Shown here piece by piece: positions 26,460-35,459 of a DNA stretch of 64,000 bases (position 1 is its first letter; every line of letters begins with the position of its first letter). Under the pieces are notes generated by a model. It saw only the letters and a list, made by a program, of their open reading frames with translations, did no database searches and was not told where the DNA came from. A program made the translations under genes and the position numbers. Source of the DNA: Microbulbifer sp. GL-2 (GTDB lineage Bacteria > Pseudomonadota > Gammaproteobacteria > Pseudomonadales > Cellvibrionaceae); NCBI RefSeq assembly GCF_007183175.1, contig NZ_AP019807.1, positions 2,524,001 to 2,588,000 of the forward strand. The letters run 5' to 3'.

Positions 26460-27081
26460 GGAAGCAACTCATCTCGAATCAAAAGGGTTGGTTATATTTT
26501 GCAATTACTATTACTAGGAAGTCGGTAAAATGCCAGTGCTTTTCATTTATCCAATAAAATTTAGTACCTAAGTTTGATGCAATCTGTTTGATTGGCTAAC
26601 CAATTATTCTGTAATGGGTTGTTCATGATGTGCTTGTTTTGTCATAATTATTTGTATAGAAGTTGTGTTACAATTTTTCTTGATAAAATTTTTTCTGGGC
26701 GGTAGTTATTATTGTTTGTAAATTATGGGAATCTGTATTGATTTCTTTTTTGAGAAATAATTTATCCATTAATCCTGAGTGCCGATTAAGCTGAAGAAAG
26801 TATTGTTGGTTTCATGACTCCTTAACTTTACTTCTGCAATAAAGTTACAGCTTCCAGGGGGTAATTCAATTTCATTGTCTTACAGTACTTTTGGGCGGGT
26901 ATTAACCCGGTCTATGCTTTTTTGCCTGGCAGGTGCATGGCTATCAGGTTGTTTGTAACCAGAAAATAATTCCCTCAATAAGCTGGCGCCAAACTAGGCG
27001 TGCTTGATCCTCCATGTGCAATACTTTTCGGGTACTGAACCACCAGTCTGGTGCTTGCAGTAAGCATGGAGGAAATCTGCA
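26460..27081. other. AT-rich intergenic region
   Basis: About 620 bases, distinctly richer in A+T than the flanks, with no ORF of note. Contains an eight-pair inverted repeat TAACTTTA / TAAAGTTA at 26823-26847 and CACCAGTCTGGTG at 27051-27063. It should hold divergent promoters for the EEP-like gene and the 27082 gene. Confidence 0.45.
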
Positions 27082-27804
27082 ATGCGTTTGAACTCTACCC
27101 TTGCGCAGGGTCGGTATCACTACAGCTGTGATGGGCGTGAAATGCCTGTACAGGACAGCTGGCAGTTAGGGCACGATTCAGAGGGGCGCCGCACCCTGGT
27201 GAGCCGTCGTCTGGTGGGTGATCAAGGCTATGGAATTGAGGTTTCCGCGATACTTTGTGCGGGGTTGGTTAACGAGTGTCATGTTCACTGGCGTGACGAA
27301 ACTGATGAAGTTAGCGCCCATTATCGGCTCAATAGTCCGCAGGGGCATGGGCCGCGCCTGGGAGATGAAATTGAGGCCTCCTGGAAAGGGCCCAATGGTC
27401 CGCAGCAGGCCCGGCTGCAAGGTGAGAGCCGATTGCTATTTCCCCTTATGCGCGTTTTTATGGGACCTCTTCTTAAAACGCTGGTGCAGCACGAGAAAGG
27501 GTTGGAAGTAGTTTCTCCGGATATTGTTGATCCCTCACAGCGCGGTAAGTTGCTTTCTCCCAGAGTCAGTCACCGCAGTGCACGGACAATGGTAGGGGAA
27601 CTGGCCAGTCAACGTGCACAGGATATGGGGCCGGATATCAGCGGTTTCATCTATCAGGGGGATGAGGCGGAGCGAGATGCCCACTGCTACGTCGACAGCC
27701 GCAGTTTGTTGGTGGGGTATGACTGGCCATCCAGTACTGGGCGCTTGTGGCAAGTTCGTTTGAGGGACCTCGAATGGTCTCAGTGTCTGACCAGTCTGGC
27801 TTGA
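27082..27804 (+). CDS. Conserved-looking protein of unknown function
   Basis: A 240-residue soluble protein, no signal peptide or membrane segment. ATGGAGGAAATCTGCA ahead of the ATG gives a clear GGAGG site. Beta-rich text in the first 110 residues (RYHYSCDGREMPVQDSWQLG, VNECHVHWRDE, EIEASWKGPNGPQQARLQGES), then a helical LLFPLMRVFMGPLLKTL stretch, and a C-terminal part ending SSTGRLWQVRLRDLEWSQ. I do not recognise a family. Codon use and base composition match the housekeeping neighbours. Confidence 0.6.
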   Translation: MRLNSTLAQGRYHYSCDGREMPVQDSWQLGHDSEGRRTLVSRRLVGDQGYGIEVSAILCAGLVNECHVHWRDETDEVSAHYRLNSPQGHGPRLGDEIEASWKGPNGPQQARLQGESRLLFPLMRVFMGPLLKTLVQHEKGLEVVSPDIVDPSQRGKLLSPRVSHRSARTMVGELASQRAQDMGPDISGFIYQGDEAERDAHCYVDSRSLLVGYDWPSSTGRLWQVRLRDLEWSQCLTSLA

Positions 27805-28102
27805 TGAGTGATTGGTTTGCCCCAGTTAGGTTCTGGTCGGACATGACCGTGAATGAGGAATTCCTATCAATCGACTGAATAACGATTATACAGGGATAAA
27901 ATTTTTGATGACCTCAAGTTCGCACTGGTAACAATTTCGACCTCCCCGCCTTTATTTTTTCGTTGTTTCCCGGTTTTTTGACCTCCCTCAAACTCATTAA
28001 CAAGCTGGCAAAGATACTAATTTACAAATACACAGGGGAACTAATGCTGCAGGATTTTTTCTGTACTCCAGTGTAAGCTTGCGTCAATTTTACAGAGTGC
28101 CA

Positions 28103-29221
28103 ATGGGGGAGCGCCTTTTGCCTTTTATCAGATCCAACACCCGCAGTGGAATCCGACTGTTCGCCTCCCTGGTTATGGCTGTACAGCTACCACTTAATGT
28201 CGCTGTGGCCAGTATTGGCGAAGATAGCGAGGTAGAGATTAAGGAACTGGACCAGCAGCACGAGCAGGAACAATGTCTGCAGGAACAACTACTGATCTCT
28301 TCCGCCGAGACAACTCTGCGGGAAATCCGCTTACTCTGCGCAGAAAGAGTGCGTGCCCAGCTGGGTTTGGAAGAGGATTATTTCGAGATCGAGCCGGTCG
28401 TGGAAGAATATTCTGAAGAACTCCCCACCGACGAGGTTTTACTGGGTGGGCGTGCCCAGGCGATCCGTGATGCGGCCAGTAACCCCTTTACCCTGGCGTC
28501 TCACAAGGCGAACTATGTGCTGCCTTTTACTTATAATCCCTCGCCGGAGACCGGGGGATTGACCGATTATGAGGACCGAGATCTGGATAATATAGAGGTG
28601 CAGTTCCAGCTCTCAGTGCAGGTGCCAGTCTGGCGCGGCTTCCTCGGCAGTGCCTCTTTTATGAGTGTGGCCTACACCAACCGCAGTTTCTGGCAAGCCT
28701 ACAACTCCGATAACTCCTCGCCATTTCGCGAAACCAACCACGAGCCCGAGCTGATCTTGACCTGGTTGAACGATTGGAGCGTGTTCGGTTGGCGCAATAC
28801 CGCTAACCAGATTGCTTTAAACCACCAGTCAAACGGCCGCAGTGAACCTTATTCGCGCAGCTGGAACCGGATTTACGCCAATTTTATCTTCGAGCGGGAT
28901 AATTTCTCTATAGGTCTCAAACCCTGGTATCGGGTTCCGGAAAGTCGTGAGGATGATGACAATCCGGATATCGAGCACTATATGGGTAATTTCGAGCTGG
29001 GCGGGCGCTACCGGGATGGAGACCACTCAATCGCGATTATGGTGCGCAACAATCTGCGCTCGGATAATCGTGGTGCGGTTGAGCTGACCTGGGGTTTTCC
29101 CCTGGGAAATCGGGTGGATGGCTATATCCGCTATTTCAACGGCTATGGTGAGAGCCTGATCGACTACGATGAGTCTGTACAGACTTTGGGCTTTGGTTTC
29201 ACCCTGGCCCAAGGGTTCTAA
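28103..29221 (+). CDS. pldA: Outer-membrane phospholipase A
   Basis: About 372 residues. OMPLA is a 12-stranded outer-membrane barrel that, as a calcium-dependent dimer, hydrolyses phospholipids that reach the outer leaflet. The catalytic His-Ser pair is in NHQSNGRSEPYSRSWNR near residue 245-260, the family's hallmark. Before it, SHKANYVLPFTYN and FQLSVQVPVWRGF are typical strands, and the protein ends LGFGFTLAQGF with terminal Phe. A signal peptide runs to about residue 33, and an acidic coiled linker (about 35-105) precedes the barrel. I take ATG 28103; a TTG at 28079 is in frame. Confidence 0.9.
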   Translation: MGERLLPFIRSNTRSGIRLFASLVMAVQLPLNVAVASIGEDSEVEIKELDQQHEQEQCLQEQLLISSAETTLREIRLLCAERVRAQLGLEEDYFEIEPVVEEYSEELPTDEVLLGGRAQAIRDAASNPFTLASHKANYVLPFTYNPSPETGGLTDYEDRDLDNIEVQFQLSVQVPVWRGFLGSASFMSVAYTNRSFWQAYNSDNSSPFRETNHEPELILTWLNDWSVFGWRNTANQIALNHQSNGRSEPYSRSWNRIYANFIFERDNFSIGLKPWYRVPESREDDDNPDIEHYMGNFELGGRYRDGDHSIAIMVRNNLRSDNRGAVELTWGFPLGNRVDGYIRYFNGYGESLIDYDESVQTLGFGFTLAQGF

Positions 29222-29249
29222 CAGCCTCTAACGGCCAGGGATCGGATCG

Positions 29250-29654
29250 ATGGGGTTTGAAGACAGCTACCGCCTTAGCGCGCATGCGGTGATTACCAAT
29301 GAGGTGGGCGAAGTCCTGCAGTTGCTGGCCACCTATGCCAATCGCAGCTGGGGATTGCCCGGTGGCGCCCTGGACCCCGGTGAAACCGTACACGAAGCCC
29401 TGCGGCGGGAGTGCCGTGAGGAGTTGGGCCGGGATGTACATATCGATTACTTGAGTGGCATCTATTACCACAAGGTGTACAACTCCCACGTTTTTATCTT
29501 TCGTGCCCGTTTTGTTGATAGACGACATATCACCCTGTCAAATGAGCACTCTGAAATGGCGTATTTTCCCCTGGAGCAGCTCTCCGACGTGCAACGACAC
29601 AGGGTCAGGGACTGCCTGGAGTTTGACGGCAGTGTATGCAGCGCAAAGTTCTAA
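29250..29654 (+). CDS. Nudix hydrolase
   Basis: A 134-residue Nudix protein that would cleave a nucleoside diphosphate linked to some other moiety. The Nudix box is intact: GGALDPGETVHEALRRECREELG near residues 36-58 (written G-x5-E-x7-R-E-x2-E-E-x-G). The start is 28 bases after pldA, so the two may be co-transcribed. Specific substrate unknown. Confidence 0.87.
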   Translation: MGFEDSYRLSAHAVITNEVGEVLQLLATYANRSWGLPGGALDPGETVHEALRRECREELGRDVHIDYLSGIYYHKVYNSHVFIFRARFVDRRHITLSNEHSEMAYFPLEQLSDVQRHRVRDCLEFDGSVCSAKF

Positions 29655-29695
29655 CTTTCCACTCTTCCTTGGCAATAGATCTGGTCGGTCACCAT

Positions 29696-29720
29696 GCATT
29701 TGGCGAATTTCGCCAAATGC
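29696..29720. repeat. Perfect 12-1-12 palindrome
   Basis: GCATTTGGCGAA, one T, then TTCGCCAAATGC: a perfect 25-base palindrome in the region between the Nudix and decarboxylase genes. It is the first of three palindromes in 120 bases (next: TCCGCGGTCGCGGA at 29721-29734 and the TCCTCCG/CGGAGGA hairpin at 29794-29814). Confidence 0.7.
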
Positions 29721-29793
29721 TCCGCGGTCGCGGAAATCCCGCGCCTGCTCCATTAATATTTGCCCCCTGGCTTTTTAGCCGCAAAATTCCAGA

Positions 29794-29814
29794 TCCTCCG
29801 CTCTGGCCGGAGGA
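29794..29814 (+). repeat. Hairpin upstream of the decarboxylase gene
   Basis: Seven-pair stem TCCTCCG / CGGAGGA with a seven-base loop, 70 bases before the decarboxylase start. No T-run follows; a transcript leader structure is possible. Confidence 0.4.
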
Positions 29815-29882
29815 CTTAAGAAAAGTTAATAAAATCAAATAGTTAAATAATTAAGGCGGCAACCTGCAGCAAGTAGCGGGCT

Positions 29883-31946
29883 ATGCTGGTGGATAAGAAT
29901 ATGGGTTTGGAATTAAAAATGCCTGAATTGGGCAATCTCAATGACAGCGCACAGAAGCTGGAATGTCATGTCGCTCTGGTGAGTGCTGACAGCAAATTGG
30001 CGGCGGACTGGATCAGTGCCCTGAACAGCACCGCTGCCCGCCATGAGAATCCCTTTGGGTTGCACTTTGAGGCGGTAGCTCCGGCAGATGTTGAGCGCTT
30101 GGCACAAGATGAAGATCGCCTGCAGGCGATTATTGTCGATGCTGGCAATGATGCCAGCGGCCTGGAAGCTGCAGATCAGTTGGCTGATCGTATCCACTCA
30201 CTACGCTCACAGCTCAATATCTTCTTGGTAGCCCACAGTGATATCGCCGGCGCCACATCACCGGCTGGAGAGGTTGGAGCCAAATCTCTGGCCAACCTGC
30301 GCCGTCGCTTTGACGAGCTGTTTGACCGCCGCGAAGGCAATTTCAACCATATGTTCCGTCTGGTGCAGGCGTTTATTGCCCGCCGTGCCTCTACGCCTTT
30401 TGCCGATACCCTGAAGGAATATGTATTCTCCGCACGCGATGCCTGGCATACACCGGGCCACTCCGGAGGCGACAGTCTGCGCAACAGCCCCTGGGTGGGG
30501 GATTTCTACCGCTTTATGGGCGAACACGTTTTCAATACGGATTTGTCTGTCTCGGTACAGATACTGGACAGCCTGCTGGAACCGCATTCCGTGATCCAGG
30601 AAGCGCAGGATCTCGCCGCACAGGCGTTTGGTTCGCGCCACACTTTTTTCCTGACCAATGGCACTTCCACTGCCAATAAAGTAGTGATTCAACAGATCCT
30701 CGGTGGTGGCGGCAAGATTATCGTCGACCAGGCCTGTCACAAGTCGGTCCACCACGCGATAGTGATGAACCGCTGTGAGCCGGTGTACCTGAAGTCGGTG
30801 CTGCACCCGGAATTTGGCATTTATGGCCCGGTAAAGCGCTCCGATATCGAGGCGGCACTGGATGAGCATAGCGATGCGCGCTTATTGGTCATCACTTCCT
30901 GCACCTACGATGGTCTGCGCTATGATTTGAAGCCCATTATCGATTACGCCCATGAGCGTGGTGTTAAGGTGCTGGTCGATGAGGCCTGGTTTGCCCACGG
31001 TTTCTTCCACCCAGAGCTGCGTCCCACTGCACTCGAGTGCGGCGCCGACTATGTGACCCAGAGTACCCATAAGATGCTTTCGGCTTTCTCCCAGGCCAGT
31101 ATGATCCATGTACAGGACCCGGACTTTGACGAGTTCCGCTTCCGTGAAAACCTGAATATGCACGCCTCTACCAGCCCGCAATACGCCATGATCGCCAGCC
31201 TCGATGTGGCACGTAAGCAAATGGCGATGGAGGGCTATGGACGTCTCAAGCAGTGCCTGCAGATGGTGGAAACCCTGCGCCGCGCAGTGAATGAAACCGG
31301 TGTATTCCGCGCCCTGACCCGTGACGATCTGATTGCTGAGCCCCTAGCCGGTGACAATATTGGCTTGGACCCCACCAAGGTAACCATCGATATCTCCCGC
31401 AGTGGTTACTCGGGCAATGAGATGCAGATCAAGCTGTTCGATCAGTACGGAATCCAGGTGGAGAAGACCACCTACAATACCATCACGGTACTGGTGACCC
31501 TGGGTAGCACAGAGAGCAAATTATTGCGCCTGATTCATGCGCTCAAGCAACTGGCGGGCAATACCCATAAGCGTATTCATGTTGGCACTCCGCGTCGACT
31601 GCCGGAGTTTACCCGCTTTACCTGCCTGCCGGCAGATGCCTACTTTGCCGAGACTGAAGAGCTTCCGTTAATGGATAACGGCGTGGATGCGACGCAGAAC
31701 CTGATCGGCCGCACCAGCGCCGATGAGATTGTGCCCTACCCACCGGGTATTCCCGTACTTGTGCCAGGTCAGGAGATTTCCGCGCAGATTGTGCAGTACC
31801 TGCAGCAGCTACTGCAGGGGCAGAATACGACGGAAATTCACGGCCTGATTTTCCGTTCCGATGAGCCCATGCTGCGTGTGGTTAAAGAAGTGCCTGGCAC
31901 CGTAGAAGCTAAAGGCAAAAAGTCCGGCGGCAAAAAGGCAAAGTAA
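29883..31946 (+). CDS. PLP-dependent Orn/Lys/Arg decarboxylase (fold class I)
   Basis: A 687-residue decarboxylase of the SpeF/CadA/AdiA group, making putrescine, cadaverine or agmatine. An N-terminal receiver-like wing domain (about 10-150) precedes the PLP domain. Seen: HTPGHSGGDSLRNSPWVGDFYRFMGE near 195-220, TNGTSTANKVVIQQ near 260, VLVDEAWFAHGFFHPELRP near 365-380 (Asp binding the pyridine nitrogen), and the PLP lysine in TQSTHKMLSAFSQ near 400. A Lys/Gly-rich tail (KGKKSGGKKAK) is unusual. Which amino acid is used cannot be decided by eye. It starts 230 bases after the Nudix gene behind a palindrome-rich leader and is followed by an SDR gene 32 bases later. Confidence 0.9.
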   Translation: MLVDKNMGLELKMPELGNLNDSAQKLECHVALVSADSKLAADWISALNSTAARHENPFGLHFEAVAPADVERLAQDEDRLQAIIVDAGNDASGLEAADQLADRIHSLRSQLNIFLVAHSDIAGATSPAGEVGAKSLANLRRRFDELFDRREGNFNHMFRLVQAFIARRASTPFADTLKEYVFSARDAWHTPGHSGGDSLRNSPWVGDFYRFMGEHVFNTDLSVSVQILDSLLEPHSVIQEAQDLAAQAFGSRHTFFLTNGTSTANKVVIQQILGGGGKIIVDQACHKSVHHAIVMNRCEPVYLKSVLHPEFGIYGPVKRSDIEAALDEHSDARLLVITSCTYDGLRYDLKPIIDYAHERGVKVLVDEAWFAHGFFHPELRPTALECGADYVTQSTHKMLSAFSQASMIHVQDPDFDEFRFRENLNMHASTSPQYAMIASLDVARKQMAMEGYGRLKQCLQMVETLRRAVNETGVFRALTRDDLIAEPLAGDNIGLDPTKVTIDISRSGYSGNEMQIKLFDQYGIQVEKTTYNTITVLVTLGSTESKLLRLIHALKQLAGNTHKRIHVGTPRRLPEFTRFTCLPADAYFAETEELPLMDNGVDATQNLIGRTSADEIVPYPPGIPVLVPGQEISAQIVQYLQQLLQGQNTTEIHGLIFRSDEPMLRVVKEVPGTVEAKGKKSGGKKAK

Positions 31947-31978
31947 ATCTATACGAGCTATCCGGCATGGAGGCCGGT

Positions 31979-32719
31979 ATGTTTGATCAACCAAAAACAG
32001 TATTACTGGCTGGCGGGTCGGGCGGTCTGGCCCGCGCGATAGGCGCCGAAATTGTTCGGCGCTATCCCGATATAACTCTGGTGACTTTGAGCCGCGGTGC
32101 CGTGGATCGGGTGCCGGGACATGTCGGTGAACGCCGACACTTAACCGTATCTCTTGCCGACGAACACTCTATCAAGTCCGTTGAAACCTTCCTTTCTGAA
32201 TTTCCTTCTCCACCAGACTGGGTCATTAACTGCTGTGGGCTGTTACACGATGAGTTCCACGGACCGGAAAAATCCCTGGCTCAGTGTGAAGATGATTGGC
32301 TGATACAGTCTCTGCGTACTAACCTGCTCACTCATATGCACCTGGCCCAGGCATTGGACAGGAAATTACTGCGCAAGCAGCCGCTGTTATGGGTATCCCT
32401 GTCTGCAAAAGTGGGCAGTATTGGCGACAATGAGCTGGGGGGCTGGTATAGCTACCGTATCAGCAAGGCATCGCTCAATATGCTGATAAAAAACCTGTCT
32501 ATTGAATGGGGGCGCCGACTGGAAAATAGCTGTGTGGTGGCAATTCATCCGGGAACCACAGATACGGCACTTTCCAAACCCTTCCAGGGCAACCTGGCGC
32601 CGGGCAAATTGTACAGCCCGGCTCTGAGTGCCGGGCGTATTGTAGATGTAATACAACAACTGGCCCCCGCTGATAGCGGCAACCTGTTTTTTTGGGATGG
32701 TAGTCGCCTGCCTTGGTAA
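31979..32719 (+). CDS. Short-chain dehydrogenase/reductase
   Basis: A 246-residue SDR. Nucleotide-binding LLAGGSGGLARAIG (G-x3-G-x-G variant) at residues 8-21, INCCGLLHD for the NNAG-like strand near 85, catalytic Ser in LLWVSLSAKVGSIGDN and the Tyr-Lys pair in WYSYRISKASLNML near 160-172. The style (C-factor/YciK-like) is common in gammaproteobacteria. GGAGG lies five bases before ATG 31979, so this start is preferred over the ATG at 31967. It may be co-transcribed with the decarboxylase. Substrate is unknown. Confidence 0.87.
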   Translation: MFDQPKTVLLAGGSGGLARAIGAEIVRRYPDITLVTLSRGAVDRVPGHVGERRHLTVSLADEHSIKSVETFLSEFPSPPDWVINCCGLLHDEFHGPEKSLAQCEDDWLIQSLRTNLLTHMHLAQALDRKLLRKQPLLWVSLSAKVGSIGDNELGGWYSYRISKASLNMLIKNLSIEWGRRLENSCVVAIHPGTTDTALSKPFQGNLAPGKLYSPALSAGRIVDVIQQLAPADSGNLFFWDGSRLPW

Positions 32720-32723
32720 AAGA

Positions 32724-34484
32724 TCAGGGATTCATCAGACCGGGCCAAGTATCATCATCGGTTGTTCGGGGATATCCGCTGTATGCCTGGTCTGATGTAA
32801 TGGAATAGCGTATATAGCGCTGATTTTTCAGGAAGAAATAAGCACGAAATATGTTCCATTGGTGAGCCGCAGTAATTTCTGTGGAATAGGCGCCGAGTCC
32901 TGGCCAAGTGCTGTCATTGACCGGTTGTGGATAGCCGCTATCAAGCTGATCGTTGTCCAAGTCATAGCGCAAATAGTTTCCGTCATCGAGAAAGAAATAC
33001 ACTTTGCTATTGGGCCATTTAAGGGCTGCGCGAATTTTTGTGGCGTAGTCGCCCATGCCCGGCCAGCTGTTGTTATCAACCAGTTTGGGGTAGCCTGGGT
33101 CCACGCGATCTTCATCCAGATCATAGCGTAGGTAACGCCCGTCATTTAAGAAGAAATATCCTTTTTCAGCGCTGGCTTTAAATGCAGCACTAACCAGATC
33201 AGAATAGTCTCCCAAACCAGGCCAGGTATCGTTATCTGTTACACGTGGATAGCCACTGTCAGCCCTGTCCAGGGTTTTGTTGTAGCGTATATATTGATTG
33301 TCGCCGCGAAAGTAGTAAGCACGTGAAGCGCTCCAATCGAGACCGGCGGTCACCTCCAGGGCGGACTTGCGAATAGCTACTGGGGTGTCATTATAAACGA
33401 ATACATAATCCAGGATTCCCTGGGTATCTGTGTAGTCAGTCCAGCTTTGCGAGCTAGCATCGATAACGTCAATTAGCTGATCGTTTTGGTGGACCTCTAC
33501 AGGGCCGCTAACCGCAGAATACCATTTAATCGTTCTATTATCGGCTGCCATCACCTTACGAGTGCCTGGACTGCCAATGAGTGGATTGCCATCCAGCTTC
33601 CAAGTTGTTTGCAAGTTAATACCCATAAAACGCAACACTGTTGGTGCAATCGAAGTTTGTGCCGCATAGCCATAAATCCCATCAAATTCTTTATTGTGGA
33701 TATCTTCAACGTATTCGCTATGCTCGATATTTAATGGCAGGTTACTGCCAATAAAAATGGTTTTTTCACTGGTCGTCTGTGATCCATGTCCACAGCCACG
33801 AGTATCTCGACCATGGTCCGTAGTGACCATTACCAGCCATTCTTCCCCGGCAGCAATACGTGTATCCACGGCATCCAGCAGCGCGCCCAATTGAGAGTCA
33901 CTTGTAAGGATGCTTTGGTTATAGCGATCTCCAAAGCAAGAGCTATGACCGGCACCATCGGGGTCATCGAGGTGCAGGAAAAGGAAATCCACATGACCTG
34001 AAGATATTTCCTGCACGCCGCGTGAGGTGACTTCTGCATCGGAAAGGCCACTTAAAACCAGGTTTGCCTGCTCCAGGTCGGCAGTAAAAAAATTGGTATT
34101 AATAGGACTCCAATGAGATATGCTGCCCACCCAAAGGTTATTGTCAGCCTCTTTAATTCTTTTGAATAAACTTGGGAATTCTGCATTGGCCAGTCCTGAA
34201 CCATTGGAGCTGACTTTGTGTTTATCTACCCAAACTCCTGTAAGAATAGAGGACCAACCAGGACCACTTTTAGTGTCTTGTTGACTTGGGGAGCCCTTAA
34301 TGCCACCTGTATAGGCTTTGTGTAGAATTAATCGGTCATAATTGGGGGTGTCTATATTTTTGAGCTTTTCGTACTGCACACCATCAACGCCAATAAGAAG
34401 TACCTTCTTATTGTTCTGAGCACAAATGGCTTGGGTGCTGGAAACCAGCGTGATCAACAGCAGGAAGGAGATGAGTATCTTCAT
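32724..34484 (-). CDS. Secreted alkaline-phosphatase-fold phosphodiesterase with hemopexin repeats
   Basis: A 586-residue exported enzyme. Signal peptide about 1-22 (TQAICA). Type I phosphodiesterase / nucleotide pyrophosphatase domain: metal Asp in LLIGVDGVQ (D34), presumed Ser nucleophile in SGPGWSSILTG (about 78), DDPDGAGHSS (D176, H180), TTDHGRD (D223, H224) and GHGSQT (H233), the complete two-metal set. The C-terminal third (about 387-582) is four hemopexin-type repeats, each Y-F-F-x-x-x-x-Y-x-R-Y ... G-Y-P ... W-P-G-L, a four-bladed propeller often used for binding. A GntR operator (34512-34529) sits 28 bases before the start. I infer it releases phosphonate or phosphate head groups outside the cell; phosphonoacetate hydrolase shares this fold, but the substrate is open. 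Confidence 0.85.
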   Translation of the reverse strand: MKILISFLLLITLVSSTQAICAQNNKKVLLIGVDGVQYEKLKNIDTPNYDRLILHKAYTGGIKGSPSQQDTKSGPGWSSILTGVWVDKHKVSSNGSGLANAEFPSLFKRIKEADNNLWVGSISHWSPINTNFFTADLEQANLVLSGLSDAEVTSRGVQEISSGHVDFLFLHLDDPDGAGHSSCFGDRYNQSILTSDSQLGALLDAVDTRIAAGEEWLVMVTTDHGRDTRGCGHGSQTTSEKTIFIGSNLPLNIEHSEYVEDIHNKEFDGIYGYAAQTSIAPTVLRFMGINLQTTWKLDGNPLIGSPGTRKVMAADNRTIKWYSAVSGPVEVHQNDQLIDVIDASSQSWTDYTDTQGILDYVFVYNDTPVAIRKSALEVTAGLDWSASRAYYFRGDNQYIRYNKTLDRADSGYPRVTDNDTWPGLGDYSDLVSAAFKASAEKGYFFLNDGRYLRYDLDEDRVDPGYPKLVDNNSWPGMGDYATKIRAALKWPNSKVYFFLDDGNYLRYDLDNDQLDSGYPQPVNDSTWPGLGAYSTEITAAHQWNIFRAYFFLKNQRYIRYSITSDQAYSGYPRTTDDDTWPGLMNP

Positions 34485-34511
34485 ATCGAATATCCTGTAT
34501 TATAAATTATT

Positions 34512-34529
34512 TTCTGGTCTAGGCCAGAA
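34512..34529. promoter_or_regulatory. GntR operator 1 (phosphodiesterase promoter)
   Basis: TTCTGGTCTAGGCCAGAA, an 18-base palindrome with one mismatched pair. Same core as the sites at 39407 and 39577 and of the TGGTCTAGACCA type known for HutC-subfamily GntR regulators. Confidence 0.8.
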
Positions 34530-34680
34530 TGATTAGGATAAACAATAGTTGTTAAATACCAATGAAGAGATCTTTACCGCGATACTGCAGGGAAAAGACT
34601 GTTACTTAAAAGCTAACAACTATCAAACCCTCCTTCATGAAAAAAGTCAAAAAAATTCTTTAGGCAAGGCAAGGACAAAA

Positions 34681-35382
34681 TTATCTGGTGGCAACTTCCA
34701 TTTCTATAGCGTGAGGCAGCCAGTTCTCAATGTTGTAATCAATCAGACGCTCAGCGGAATCAAAGCGGAGCCTTAAAACTCTTAGGCCTGTAGTACCAGC
34801 GGGGATGCCCAATGGCTCCGCACAATGAAATTCCAAATTAGCGACCTGAATGTTACAGCGCTCTTGGGCTATACTTACTGCGTAGCTGTCTTGCAATATT
34901 TCTGTAACAGAGCCGGATAAATCGAAGTCAGCTAATCCGTAAAAACGCTCTGCTGGTAAGTAACTTTCCTCAACCATAACCGCTCGCTGATCCAGGTAAC
35001 GTGCTCTTCGAACCTCAAAATATTTAGTGCTTTTATTTGAGGAAAAGGCTGTATAAATATGACGGCGCGCGGTCATTTTACGAAATCCAAGCACTCTGGT
35101 TGTCGGTTTGAACCCCTGCCGCCGAGCCATCAAATTAAAGTTGATTTTTTTGGCTGGATTCATTACGAAGCGACTTGGAGCGACAAACCAGCCGCGTCGA
35201 TTCTGCCGATAGACCAGTCCTTCCCCCTCAAGGCGATTTAACCCATCGCGCAAGGTAATACGGGTGACCTGTAGCTGCTCCGCCAGTTCACGCTCGGCGG
35301 GCAGCTTGTGGTTGGCAGCGAGGCGACCATTAGCGATCAACAACTGAACATGGGCCTTGATGTCATCGTAACTGGAGGACAC
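34681..35382 (-). CDS. GntR/HutC-family regulator with UTRA domain, PhnR-like
   Basis: A 233-residue repressor-type regulator. Winged helix at 1-68 (NHKLPAERELAEQLQVTRITLRDGLNRLEGEGLVYRQNRRGWFV), then a UTRA ligand-binding domain (TTRVLGFRKMTARRHIYTAF ... YFEVRRARYLDQRAVMVEESYLPAERF ... LRLRFDSAERLIDYNIENWLP). It is the last gene of the MFS-FAD-HD-phnX run (77 bases after phnX), so it is probably controlled by the operator in front of the MFS gene and thus autoregulated. The three TGGTCTAGACCA-like palindromes in this region are its likely targets and a phosphonate such as 2-aminoethylphosphonate its likely effector; both are inference. Confidence 0.87.
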   Translation of the reverse strand: MSSSYDDIKAHVQLLIANGRLAANHKLPAERELAEQLQVTRITLRDGLNRLEGEGLVYRQNRRGWFVAPSRFVMNPAKKINFNLMARRQGFKPTTRVLGFRKMTARRHIYTAFSSNKSTKYFEVRRARYLDQRAVMVEESYLPAERFYGLADFDLSGSVTEILQDSYAVSIAQERCNIQVANLEFHCAEPLGIPAGTTGLRVLRLRFDSAERLIDYNIENWLPHAIEMEVATR

Positions 35383-35459
35383 AGCACTTCTCTTGGATTT
35401 GGTCGTAGCTTGCTCTTAGACCGGGTTACTGAGGGACAACCTTGTAGATTTATAGCCTA

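Noticed and set aside
29883..31946. Decarboxylase as part of the siderophore pathway (as in putrebactin or bisucaberin synthesis)
   Set aside because: It is 4.5 kb from iucD with unrelated genes between, and the iucABCD order already explains an aerobactin-type product without a diamine.
34549..34776. 75-residue ORF between the phosphodiesterase and the GntR gene
   Set aside because: Its second half is antisense to the end of the GntR coding region and it has no site before the start; the region is better explained as 3' and promoter DNA.
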